This document shows, piece by piece, positions 38,501-49,438 of a stretch of 64,000 nucleotides of DNA. A program made the translations under genes and the position numbers. A model generated the notes under the pieces. The model was given only the letters and a program-made list of their open reading frames with translations, was not told the DNA's origin and searched no databases. The first letter of the stretch is position 1; each line of letters begins with the position of its first letter. The DNA is from Antitrichia curtipendula (lineage: Eukaryota > Streptophyta > Bryopsida > Hypnales > Leucodontaceae): positions 32,340,322-32,404,321 of the forward strand of contig OX579638.1 of assembly GCA_951230915.1 (NCBI GenBank), read 5' to 3'.

Positions 38501-38740
38501 TTTGAATGTGCACAGTTTCTCACTTGGGCGTCGGAGTGTGTGTTTTCTTTTGCAGGTCCAAAACTTTGTATAGGATGAGCATGTTTCTGAAGTGTAGATT
38601 TATAGAGGACATGTAGTGATTTCAATGTGGACAAATTCTTACTTGGGCGTCGCAGTGTGTTTTGTATTGTACAGGTCCAATTGTCCAAGGCTTTGCACAA
38701 CAGAGATGCGGGAGTGTGTTTCAATGTACAAAGTTTTAAA
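38501..38740. repeat. 120-bp tandem duplication in the hAT 3' region
   Basis: TTTGAATGTGCACAGTTTCT (38501) and TTCAATGTGGACAAATTCTT (38621) start two units. Both continue with ACTTGGGCGTCG.AGTGTGT and CAGGTCCAA. A partial third start is seen near 38711. Confidence 0.7.
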
Positions 38741-39191
38741 TGATTTTTGTTTCTTGTTTCCATTCAAGCATTGTAAATGTATACTCTTTTTCCAATATAC
38801 TTTGCTTTTGGGTTCATGATTTCATTCACATAGAAATCCTTGTTGCCAATTGGAATTCTTTTTTCATGTTGTGAAGGCCTTGCCTCTATGTTGAAAATTG
38901 CTAGTAATGCTTGAATGACAACAAATTTTTGGATGTGCGTGCCTAATCAGTCCATGCAAAAAAAATTAATGCCAATTCTTCAATTGTGTAAAGTCCAGAA
39001 AATGCCACCTCACTTCAGAATCCAACACTCAGAGGCCACATTCAGTTGCATCTCCAAAACACAAATGGAGCCACATAACCCATAAGCATTTCCAAAAAAA
39101 TGCCACCAAGGCATTGGACGAAAAACGAAAAAAAATCCACTGGTTTAGGGTGGTTTTTAGTAGAAAACACCTTCAGGGCTTTAGGAGTTAA

Positions 39192-40135
39192 AAAATTGTT
39201 CAGGTGTTCAAATTTTGAACAACGAATGAATATAAACACATCCCAAGCATGTAAAAATGCATCTTTTCATCCATTGATATTTTGAACATTCTTATATTAG
39301 TACTTTGACATTTGTACATTATACATTCTAAAGATTTTGTTTTACAAAGATTCTATAATTCAAAGCATATTGGTATGTCTAACCTCAAAATTTAACTTTT
39401 TCAATTCAAAAAATGCTCCTTCAAAATTGACTTGAATAGAAAAATAAAATAAAAATCTTCAAAAATTTCTATAATTAGAATTTTGGCATTAGAAATTTAA
39501 GAGGAATTAAAATCTTGTAAAAATCACATATATTCAGTCTACAATTGATTTTCGAAGGAATTTTTAATTTTTGGCTTCAAATATTATTAAAAACATTGGT
39601 TTGTATATTAGTTGACCAGCTAGCCATATGGATTTGACCTATGGATCATAATTTACAACTATTGTTTGAATTTTGAGCAAGCAACAAAAACTATAATCTA
39701 CTTCAAGGAAATTTTTATTCTTTGTTGGACTATCCTTTAGGCAAGTGAATGTCGTTTAAGGATTAACTTGAGAAGGTTGTTCCAGACATTAAGAATCCTT
39801 ATACGTAAGACAAAAGTGCACGTCATTAGAGAGAAAATCATGCCTCATGAAGGCCGCCAGAAAGCAACCAAACCAATTTATTAATTGAAAATAGGCTCCT
39901 TGACAAATCTAGCTACAATGGGTGGTCAGATGCTCTAACTTTTGGGAAGGACGCCACGACTTCATAATTAGTCTATAGAAAAGTTCTATTTAATATTCAC
40001 CTTTGTCAAAGTGCATGGTGATTAATTGGCAAATGAACAAATTAAGTGAAATTAAACAAAGTGAAGTGGCTTTTAATGCTAGTTGCCATAAAATTTTAAA
40101 ACTCTAAAATTTTCTAACTAGCTTTACTAATGTAG
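39192..40135. other. AT-rich spacer, no gene seen
   Basis: No ORF of note and no terminal repeats recognised. Confidence 0.5.
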
Positions 40136-40763
40136 CATGTTTGAAGTTGAGAAGAGAAGCACTTTATACAAGTTGGTTAGTAGTAGTTAGCACAATCCAT
40201 GTGGAATATGTAAATTAGGTTTAATAGGAGCTCAACCACTCATAATTAAGTTAAAATAAGAATTGAGTTCAAAGTCGAATTTCAAACCTCATTTAAGCAT
40301 AGTAGAATGAATTTTTCAAACAATTTTTAACTAATTTAATGTGGAGAATCAAGTTAAATTTCCTCTCCAAAAATCCATTTGATATTTGGAGACTCCAATT
40401 AAAAGTTATGGCCAAATTTCAAAGAAGGATTGGAAAGAACATTTTTTTGGACATTTTCAAACACCCTCTCTAAATTTTGTCCATTACTTTTATTTGGAGG
40501 CTCTAAACCTCAAAACGATTTTTAAATATAAAACTTAGTTTAATTCCCCAATTTTTTATAGTTCAAAATTGTTTGAAAAAATTCTTTCTACTATGCCTAA
40601 ATGAAGTCTGAAATTTGACTTTTAAGCACAATTCTTATTTGACTTAATTATGAGCAGTTGAGCTCCTATTAAGCCTAATATACATATTCCACATGGATTG
40701 TGCTAACTACTACTATCCAACTTATATAAAGTGCTTTTCTTCTCATCTTCAATCTTTCAAATG
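40136..40763. repeat. 628-bp foldback (long inverted-repeat) element F1
   Basis: Two arms of about 300 bp are inverted copies meeting near 40440. The left arm carries GTAGTTAGCACAATCCATGT, then AACCTCATTTAAGCATAGTA. The right arm carries the complement in reverse order (CTATGCCTAAATGAAGTC, then CATGGATTGTGCTAACTAC). The transcript would form a very long hairpin. Related arms occur at 46421-47810 and 57293-57815. Confidence 0.8.
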
Positions 40764-40914
40764 TCCATGAAGTAAATACTTCACATTGCCATACATAAAA
40801 AATTGGATGGTTGATGGTTATTGAAATATTTTGAACATTTGCTTGTTTTTCCACAACTTATTTAGTGTGCAAGGTGCATAATAGTTTGACCTCCAATGAA
40901 TGCTCTTCGATTTT

Positions 40915-41811
40915 TTAACCCTTGAAATCCCAACAATCTCCTCAAATAATTCTTAGAGATTCACGCAAATACCTATGATCTCAATTTTTGGCAAGATTTT
41001 GTGAGATATTCTTTTTTTTGAAGATAGGACTGATTATCATTTGGGAAGTGTAATTTTTATTTCAATCAATGCATTGAAGAAAAAGTTATGCCACAATATG
41101 CCCAAAATAGGTGAGGGCAAGCAACAAAAAAACATTTAATTTTAAATAATTTTTAAATTTCTTAAAGATTATATTTTTGTCTATATGGGAAGATTTGATT
41201 AATTTGGATAAGTGATGTGAAAGTTATGAAGCTTCTTATTTTATAGGCATTATTAGCAAATTCTTGTAAAAATATGTATTGGATCCGTTTTTTGATTCAA
41301 TTTTTTTTTTTTTAATTTTAAATTTTAAAAAAATGCACATAATCCAGTTTGCTTTCTAGAACAATCTCACTATTGGAATTAGTACATTTCAATTCCATCT
41401 TAGAACTATCAATAATTTAGTTTTTCCTTCTATTTCGTACCTACTTTCACTTAACAATTTTTTTTAAAGAAGTAAAATAACAAAAGAAGAGTGAATTTTT
41501 CTTCAATTACCAATTCAAATCTTCAATATATAAATATTTAAATTCACAATCTATATAACAAATTTTTTAATTAGAGGATTCAAAGCTTTCAGTAATCTAG
41601 TCAAACTAGGTACAAAAGAACTTGTTTTCTTTACTTTAAACGCTTATATCTTGTGATTGATATGGTCAAAGTTTCTAAAGTTTTTTCTAGACATTTTCAT
41701 ACTAGTCTAGTGCAAGATCCTAAGTTTACATATGCAAAAAATAAAAATAAAAATAAAAAATGTTTAAATTTGTTGTTTGCACTGAAAATGGCAATTTGGA
41801 GGAAGGGCTAA
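40915..41811. mobile_element. TTAA-flanked piggyBac-like element, copy P6
   Basis: TTAA at 40915-40918 is followed by CCCTTGAAATCCC. The right end is a decayed GGAAGGGCTAAG. The interior matches the family: GATTTTGTGAGATATTC on the left; CTTATATCTTGTGATTG and TAGTGCAAGATCCTAAGTTT on the right. No ORF. Confidence 0.6.
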
Positions 41812-44611
41812 GCAAATGATCTTCACGGTACCATAAGAGGATGATTTCCACAGTGACCAACCCAATATTCAAAGATTATCAAGAAAAGGTGCCAAAATCC
41901 AAAATTGCTTTACATGAGAGAACATTGTGCAACAAGGCAATCATGTCCTTTCCATAGTAGGAAAGTATTATGCCTCCCTAAATGCCTAGGAGAGAATTTC
42001 AGTATTTGGGGTTGACTCTCAAGCCATAAAAGACAATTTTGTTCACTCCTTGTCATATAAAACAATTTTGTTCCCTGCTCATCATATACTACAATTTTGT
42101 CCATTGTTGGGGTTCCATTTTTTTCAAGGATGCAAAAGGAACCTCTACCTCATTGGTAAACAATGTTACCGAAGACGCTGCATTCCAATCAACAACAGTT
42201 GAGTTCGACTTAACTTGAGAGTAGGCCGTTCCCAACAAGCATTTTTCCCGTTCCCAACAAGTTTCCAGGGGAGAGAATTGACCAAGTCCAGTCAAAAAAA
42301 TTCCCAAGTGACCAACAAACGAGTGACGTGAATGTATGTGGACTCCAGCCGGTTTGGCTTGGCTGCATTGTACTCGTGTTTTGCAATGGGTTTCCTTTCT
42401 TTTTTTTAAATATAAAATAAAATAAATGTGTGTGGGACTAATTCAGCATTGCAACGTCAGTGAATAGAGTCACGTGAATTTTTTTTTCCATGACCGAGGC
42501 GGCATTCAACTCCACGGCAATTCCGGTTAAGGTATGACGGAACCTACAGTAGCTTTTGGGGCCCAGTCTTTACGGAAGATCGATCAACGCACGACCACCG
42601 TGTGGCAGTTCAGGAGGTTACTCTGTGGGGCACCAAAAGTCGTGGCATAAGGCTTTTTATTGTCTGAATTTTTTTTCTCTTTGTAAATTATCCAATTTTC
42701 AATTCCATGTGCCCGCCGCCAACTGGAGTTGGGTAGATCTGATTTTACAGTAGCTCGTACTCCTGATCACGGGTTCAATTCCATGTGCAACTGGACTTGT
42801 CAAAAAGGCCGGTCCAGTTGCGGAGTTGATTAGTTTCTCAAGTCCCTCCGGCGCGGCAGTTGCCGAAAAAGATTTGTGATTTGTGGTAATCTAGCTAGAG
42901 CAACAGTAATTGCTGAGGAATGTGAGTCGGCACTTTCACAGTCCGTGACGTGGTTTGTGAAGCAAGTTGAGTTGAATTGTCTGTGAACATGTTCCAGGTT
43001 AGAAAAACAGACGAACTCCGTTTGATTTGATTTCCTTCGGCGTGTGTTGAATTCATTCCTTGCATGCAGATTTCATTTTTTCATGTGGCTAAAATCCCGA
43101 CTAGGAAAACGTAACTTTGGCCGACTCGACTTCGCACATGGAAGTTTCGAAAGACGAAATTAAACAGACAAGAAGTTTCGTTGGCATGGGCTTAGGAAAT
43201 TCTTGAGGTCAATTCCTGACAGATTGAAGTGGACTTTGTCTTGAAGATCATCAAATGAATGATTTTGGGACCTGTTGTAAGCCGTTTCCAAAATTCCAAT
43301 TTTGTTTTAAACCAGAGCATGATGTGCAGTTGTAAATTTCTCATCCTTTGAGCTAAATTGATCATTTTTATTACCAAACCATTTCACAAAAAAATCATGT
43401 TTATAGCCACCCTACACATAGATTACAATAGTAGAAAGTAGAAGTGCACTTGATAGTGTTATGGCATGTTTAATTAATTGGGGACATACTCTATTAATAG
43501 TGCACTTTGCAACAAACTTTGTGTATTGCTTTTTTTAAGGCATACAAGTTGGAATGTTGGTGCTCTTAGTTACATTTACATCCATACGAGGATCAAAAGA
43601 TCTAACCCTTCCAATTAAACATTGCAAGCATGCATATCAAATTTTCATAACTTTGAAATTCAACATAATCTTTTGATAATAATGCGACTGGGAGTGTTGA
43701 CTTCTACACTCCTCGAGTAGTGACACATGTACTTATTGATATATGATTGGAAGGTCTATCCCTAATAGCTGAACATCAAGTTCATGGCCTTCAAAAATTG
43801 TAACAAGCAAAATCCATTTGTCATACATATCAATCAATACAGTGTGTTATATTGACTTCTTACCATTGCATTTAATATGCTTTTTGGGAGACTTTTCACA
43901 GCTTGGAACGTAGCGATTATAGTACTTATATTGATCACTGGATGTAGTGCAAGATTTCTAACAATTGTTAAGTGACAAAGTAAAGTTCGAGCCACGTTCT
44001 CAGCTTCTTCCAAATGACATTCTTGGAGCACTTGACCACTTTTGACTCTCTGCAAATCTGAAGGGTTGAACACACACTCAGCAAGGTGTATTCCCTCCAT
44101 AACTAAGTTAAAACACGTCCTAAAGTTTACGACAATTTTGCCAAACTTTGCCATTTCAACAGAAAGGTGTCAATTGAATTGAAATTTTCTTGAGTGTCAA
44201 AACTTACTCTGATTGACAGCACAGAAGCTAGCCGTTTCTGGACTGGTAAAAATTATTGAAGAAATTGTGGTGACCTGGGCTGGTCATGCCGACATTTATA
44301 CACGTGCGTGTAATTTGAGTGTTTCTGAAGTGGAAACCACCGACAAAATGGCTCATCAGTCCGAGCATGCTCGGAACTTGACAGCATGGCCGACGTTACA
44401 ATATTAATGGCGAGGTCCAAGCCTCCGAGTTTGATTGGTTTCCTTTATTCACGGGTGTTGAATTCATTCCGTCAGGAAGATGTGTTACATGCGGCAATTC
44501 ACTTTGAAAAAGGATGCAATCAAGCATGCCTTTTACTTACTGTATGAGAGAAGGAAGATGTCCACTGTTTATCAAGTGGCTAAAACCCAATAGAAAATAA
44601 AACTTTGGTAT
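41812..44611. other. Gene-poor stretch, mixed composition
   Basis: AGGATGATTTCCACAGTGACCA at about 41838 matches one end of the TTAA element at 44612. GC-moderate DNA from 42300 to 43200 contains TCAATTCCATGTGC twice (about 42697 and 42774), with no recognisable coding frame. No RNA gene found. Confidence 0.4.
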
Positions 44612-44913
44612 TTAACCCTGGAACGACGGGGTGGTCACTATGGAAAATAATCATCCTTTTGGGTATTGTGTGAATCATTTGCTTGACCTTTAAATGTTGA
44701 GGCGGACATTTGGTGTCCGATGGATGACACAAAACCCTTTAGTGCAGGATAGAAGTGCAATTATTCATCCTCATAATTTTGTGTGAAAAGGAGAGAGCTT
44801 TGTCAATACTTTGACTTCTAGTGAGTGCCTTTGGATTTTTTAGACCAATGATTCTCTTGGTATCAAAATTATGGATGATTTCCACGATCACTAGTTCGTT
44901 GTTTAAAGGTTAA
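44612..44913. mobile_element. 302-bp TTAA-flanked element Q1, second TIR type
   Basis: TTAA (44612-44615) is followed by CCCTGGAACGACGGGGTGGT. The right end is the inverted, diverged copy (ATTTCCACGATCACTAGTTC, then GTTGTTTAAAGG) followed by TTAA (44910-44913). Arms are about 40 bp and include GGATGATT/AATCATCC. TTAA target and CCCT start suggest a piggyBac-type MITE distinct from the P family. Confidence 0.7.
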
Positions 44914-46420
44914 AAACAAAACAAGAGTACTCAGTGGAGGTCAAATTACTGATTCTTATTGCAAGAACTCCACTTTCTACACAAAATTCCAAGGATGAAC
45001 ATCTACACCTTTGTTTTATATAGAAGGATTATCTATCATCCATCAGACACTGAGTGTCCCCCATGATGTTATAAGATTACCAAGGAAGTGCAACAACTCA
45101 ATCAAAAGAGAGTTGAACATTTTCCTAACAAGAAACATGGGATGGGCACAAGTCTAGTAATTTCATGTTTTAAAGAATTGTTGTTGAGTGTTGATTACTC
45201 TTCTTGTCTACTTTTGGAAATTGACTTTGACCTTTGGTAAATCACAATGTTTTGATGTGTTTTAATTAGTTGTGAAATTTTTTATTTTGCTCCAAATTAG
45301 GCACAATTATAATTGAACCTCAATAATTAATAGTGAATCTATCACTAAAATGATATTTCATTGCCATAAGATTTTGTTCACTCTAATTTTTTAGAATAAA
45401 GACGAGGTCATGTTAGAATGCTAAAGCCACTTAGAATATAGAAGCTTCTTCCATTTAGTGAATGATTTACTATTTTATATGCCAATGATATAATATGATT
45501 ACCATGCGTGAATGAACCTATTATTTGATGAATTTTATTTATTGAGATTTTATCTTTGTCCCTTGTTGATTGGCCACTTGTTGCTTGAATAGATTTGAAG
45601 ATATTTGTTCCTAGTATACAATTAACAGAAATCATTTTAAATTGTATTTAGCAACCAAAATTAATTTTTTTTGTTGCAACCTTTTTGAATTCAAGATGTT
45701 TGTTTGTAACTTGTAATGGAATTTACACAATACGTTTATTTGGATTATAGATCTGATTTACTAAAGTTATAACAACAATCATATGATACCAAAACATGTC
45801 ATTAATGTCAAGTGAACATGTCATAATTTTGTTTCTATCATATGCATTTGTCAATATTTGGTCATATAAATATTTGGTACTCTGTAACATACTAATTATA
45901 TATACTTAATGCAATAATAAATTACTTGGCTTGAGTCAAAAGTACTTATTTAAAATAACTCAAACTTTGGGTATCATTGGTGTTGTCATCTCTTATTAAT
46001 TCACATCTATAATCCAAACAAATGTATAATTGTGTAATTGCCCTTACAAACAAACATCATGGATTCAAAGAGATTGTGGCAATAAAAATTGTTTTGGTTG
46101 CTAATTATTAATTATAATAATTTGCATTAATTGTATAATAGAACAAATATTTTCAAATCTATTAAATGTCGATTTAACAACATTTCAAATTACAACCTAT
46201 GGATCACCTATGATAGTAAATGAGGTCTCAAATCTTTTATTTATTAAAAATCTTCAATTACTTTTTTTATTTTTTTGAAATCTTAAGCTTAAAGAATCTT
46301 CAATTCTATCCACTAAGAAACTTGATGGTGTAGTGAAGGAATCACATCATTGGCACATAGTGCATACGGAAGGTGGGGAGGTCATTTATATACCAAAATT
46401 CATTCAATGAACACTCAAAG
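44914..46420. other. AT-rich spacer without recognised genes
   Basis: A CATCCATCAGACACTGAGTG near 45037 is the inverse of a segment inside element Q1 (GGTGTCCGATGGATG near 44711), hinting that Q1 lies in a larger inverted-repeat unit. Otherwise nothing identified. Confidence 0.4.
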
Positions 46421-47810
46421 GATATGGGATAACTCAAAGATGAGAACTAGACAACTCATCATCAAAACATAGGATTTGTGTTAACTCCTAAAGTCCCAAG
46501 GTCATTTTTCCATCAAAAACCACTCAAAACTGCCATTTCTAGAGCAAAGATCAAAAAAAAAAATTAATGTTTTATTTTTGCATATTTAACTGTAGGATCT
46601 TGTATTAGACTAGTATAAGAATGTGCAGAAGAAATTTCAAATTTTTTGACCATGTAGATTGCAAGATATTTGCATTTAAAGTGAAGGAATCTAGTTTTTT
46701 TGCACCTTGCTCAACTACATTTTGGGGCTTTAAACCTTTTTAACTAAAATTTTTGCTCCAATGATTTTAAATTTCTAATTTTATATGATGAAGAATTGAG
46801 TTGAGAATCTAGAGGGAAACAAATTTAAAAAGAAACACTTAATTTTCACTCATTAAAAAATGTTAAGTAGAAATAGATTTAAGATTGAAGGAAAAATTAA
46901 ATCATTAATAGCTCTAAGATAGAATTGAAATATACTAATCTCAACGGTGAGATTGTTCTAGCAAGAAATCTTGACCTTTTGAATTTTTTTTTTTTAAATT
47001 GTTAAAATTGAGTTCAAAAATGAATCCTAAAAGTTATTTTTTCAAAAAGATGCTCTAATTATCCAAAAATAAGATTGACCATACTTTTTGCATAACAAAT
47101 CCAAATGGAATGAATCAAAGCTTCCCATGTAAATAAAAATAAAATCTATATGAAACAAATTTTTAAAATTTTTAATTTATAGTTTTTTTGAGTATTTTTT
47201 CTGCCTGCCGAACTAAAATTTGGGTTTTTTGTGCCATAACTTTTGCTCTCGGGCACCGATTGAAATAAAAATTACATTTTCGGAAAGCTAATGTTATTCT
47301 CTATCTTCACAAAAAAAAAATTCAGAAAATCACAAAAAATATTGAGACCGTAGGAGCCTACCCGAAATCCATTTTGTCCCCCAAGGAGACAATGGGACTT
47401 TAGGGGTTAAAACTATCATTCTAGACCTCATTTAGGCACAGTAGAATATCTTTTTGCAAAATAATTTGGACAAAGAAAAATTGGGAATTCAAGTTAAGTT
47501 TCATTTCCAAAAATCTGTTTGAGATTTTAATCCTCCAATCAAAAGTTATGGACAATTTTCAGAGTGGGGTTGGAAGGGAATTTTTTTTGACATTTTAAAC
47601 ATCGTTTTTGAAATTTGTCCACAACTTTTGAGTGGGTGATCTAAATCTCAAACGGATTTTTGGAAATGAAACATAACTAAATTTTTGAACTTTTTTGAGT
47701 TCAAATTTTTTTGAAAAAAGTTATTCTACTATGCAAAAATGAGGTTTAAAATTCTACTTTGAACACAATTCCTGCTTTTCAATTGACTTAATATTAAAAC
47801 TGTGAAAGAT
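46421..47810. repeat. Foldback element F2, interrupted by copy P7
   Basis: The left fragment (46421-46480; CAAAGGATATGGGATAACTC) and the remainder (47411-47810) match foldback F3 at 57293-57815. The remainder is itself an inverted repeat: CCTCATTTAGGCACAGTAGA against CTACTATGCAAAAATGAGG. Confidence 0.7.
46481..47410. mobile_element. TTAA-flanked piggyBac-like element, copy P7
   Basis: TTAA at 46481-46484 is followed by CTCCTAAAGTCCC. The right end is GGGACTTTAGGGG followed by TTAA at 47407-47410. Length 930 bp. TTGTCCCCCAAGGAGACAA near the right end is the family's subterminal palindrome. The interior has GCCATAACTTTTGCTCTCGG and TGTAGGATCTTGTATTAGAC, shared with other copies. Inserted into foldback F2. 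Confidence 0.85.
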
Positions 47811-49438
47811 TTAAAAAATGCAGTGCTAGTGCAATAACTATACATGAACATGATGTTGTGTAATTATTGTACTAATTTATATGTCTTAAATAAGCACTAA
47901 TGCTGCATGAAGTTAGTCGCCCATCACTAAACCACTAAAATCATACATATTTTGTTACGCATAGTCATCGTACAACTTCAACACTTCAAATTAAAATATG
48001 AATGACATGTCTAAATAACACTATAATCATAAATGATAATATTCTGTTGTAGCAATATTTCCAAATGGACGAATGCAATATGAAAATGGTACCTGACGAT
48101 AATCATACAATTACTAGTGACAATTTGTGACAAAGGAACTTTGTGATGTTGAAAGAAATTAGGTTTTCAATTACACTAAATGAGATTTAAGATCAAGAGA
48201 AGGTTGTTTTTAGGCATTTTTCTCAAATTCCGAAGTAGACAGTCAAAATAATAAATAGTAATTAAAATTTAATAATTTAAAATAATTTAAACAATAATAA
48301 TTTGGTGTAGTCATAATATAGAGGGCCTTGAAATCCAGACATAAGATCTCTTGATTGCACCCGCTATTCAAGAAGTCCAAAGTCTTCAAAGCTCTTTCTT
48401 GAAATATTGCAGCAAACTTCCAAAGTTTTCCTAGGAAAACTTTAGAGCCAATTCTCTTATAGAGCTTCTTTGGCTACAAGTTATAAGTTCAATAGAGGCC
48501 CAATTAAAACTCATTGAGGAACAAGGGAATTGTACCACATCAATTGTTTGTCGTGGCTAAGAGACAGACACATCAGATAATAACATTTAATTTATTTAAA
48601 AATGTTTAAAATATAAATTAAACAAATTATTATCATTTAAATACAAATTTAAAATTTTGAATTATTATTTTTCAAATAACGTATGTGATTAGGAGATCCT
48701 AGGTCTAGATCCCAAAGACCCCCCATACTAGGACCGTGCCATTGTTTTTTGCTTCAAGTTTTTAAGAACTACAATACATGCAAAATACTAACTTACAACA
48801 TCCATGCTTGCTCATTTGAATTTTGTTCACTCATTTTCAAAGTGTGGTACATGGAGTGAAATTGAACAAAACATAAATCGATTTTTGGAGTTACTATATT
48901 TGGTACACTTTAAACATTATATACAAAAAAAAATGCAAGAGTGTAAATTTTGGTACATCAATATAGAAGAGTGGAAAGACCTAGAGCAAAAATCAGTTGA
49001 GATCTAAATTTTACAACTATGTATGAATTCCGTATGCAATTTCAGAGTGGGAGGTTGTAGACCAAAAAAAAAGTAACAGAAGATGATGACATTTCCATTC
49101 AAAAGATTAGTAACAATGCCATGCTTACACCCTCACCCAAGTGCAGGAATAGGCAAGTTGATCAAGGGGTCAAATATAGGCTTCAATTATTGAGTAATTG
49201 GATTAACCAAAATCAAGCATATGAGGGAAGCCTTCACCTCAGGATTAAAAAAAAATAACCGAGTGTTTTCTGTTAGAAAGTACAGTATCCGGATGATGAA
49301 ATGGTAGAGAGAGAGCACAAAAAAGAATAATGCCTAATCTCCAAAATGATGGAATTTCAGCAAGTCCGAAATGGAGCCTAAAAATACAGAATAGTGTACA
49401 CATGACACAAATTAAAGCCCCTGACCAAGTTTTGGAGA
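47811..49438. other. AT-rich spacer and 3' flank of the NPH3 gene
   Basis: No ORF with recognisable content and no terminal repeats identified. Confidence 0.5.

Larger units (their letters stand above)
32462..39142 (+). mobile_element. 6.7-kb hAT-superfamily DNA transposon
   Basis: Ends are CAGTGTTTTTTTTTTGGAC and the reverse complement of AAAAAAAATCCACTG, that is CAGTG...CACTG. Flanks are GTTTAGAG (32454-32461) and GTTTAGGG (39143-39150), an 8-bp target duplication with one mismatch. CAGTG/CAGGG-type termini and 8-bp duplications are diagnostic of hAT. The interior holds a decayed ZNF862-like transposase gene on the plus strand, a roughly 1.2-kb internal insertion (about 35447-36660), and a smaller hAT MITE. 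The terminal mismatch and decay show an old insertion. Confidence 0.8.
31918..39191. mobile_element. TTAA-flanked piggyBac-like element P5, split by a hAT insertion
   Basis: The left half (31918-32453) begins TTAA then CCCCTAAAGCCCTG. The right half (39151-39191) ends CAGGGCTTTAGGAG then TTAA. The right end aligns with the reverse complement of P7's left end (GTGGTTTTT, then CTTTAGGAG). Removing the 6681-bp hAT element and one copy of its 8-bp duplication leaves an element of about 585 bp with matching ends. This copy lacks several hundred bp of family interior. The palindrome TGTCCCCTTGGGGGACA lies close to the left end. Confidence 0.75.

Noticed and set aside
42764..42784. GGGTTCAATTCC resembling a tRNA B box
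   Set aside because: No matching A box or cloverleaf in the preceding 80 bases, and the segment is part of a local duplication (TCAATTCCATGTGC).
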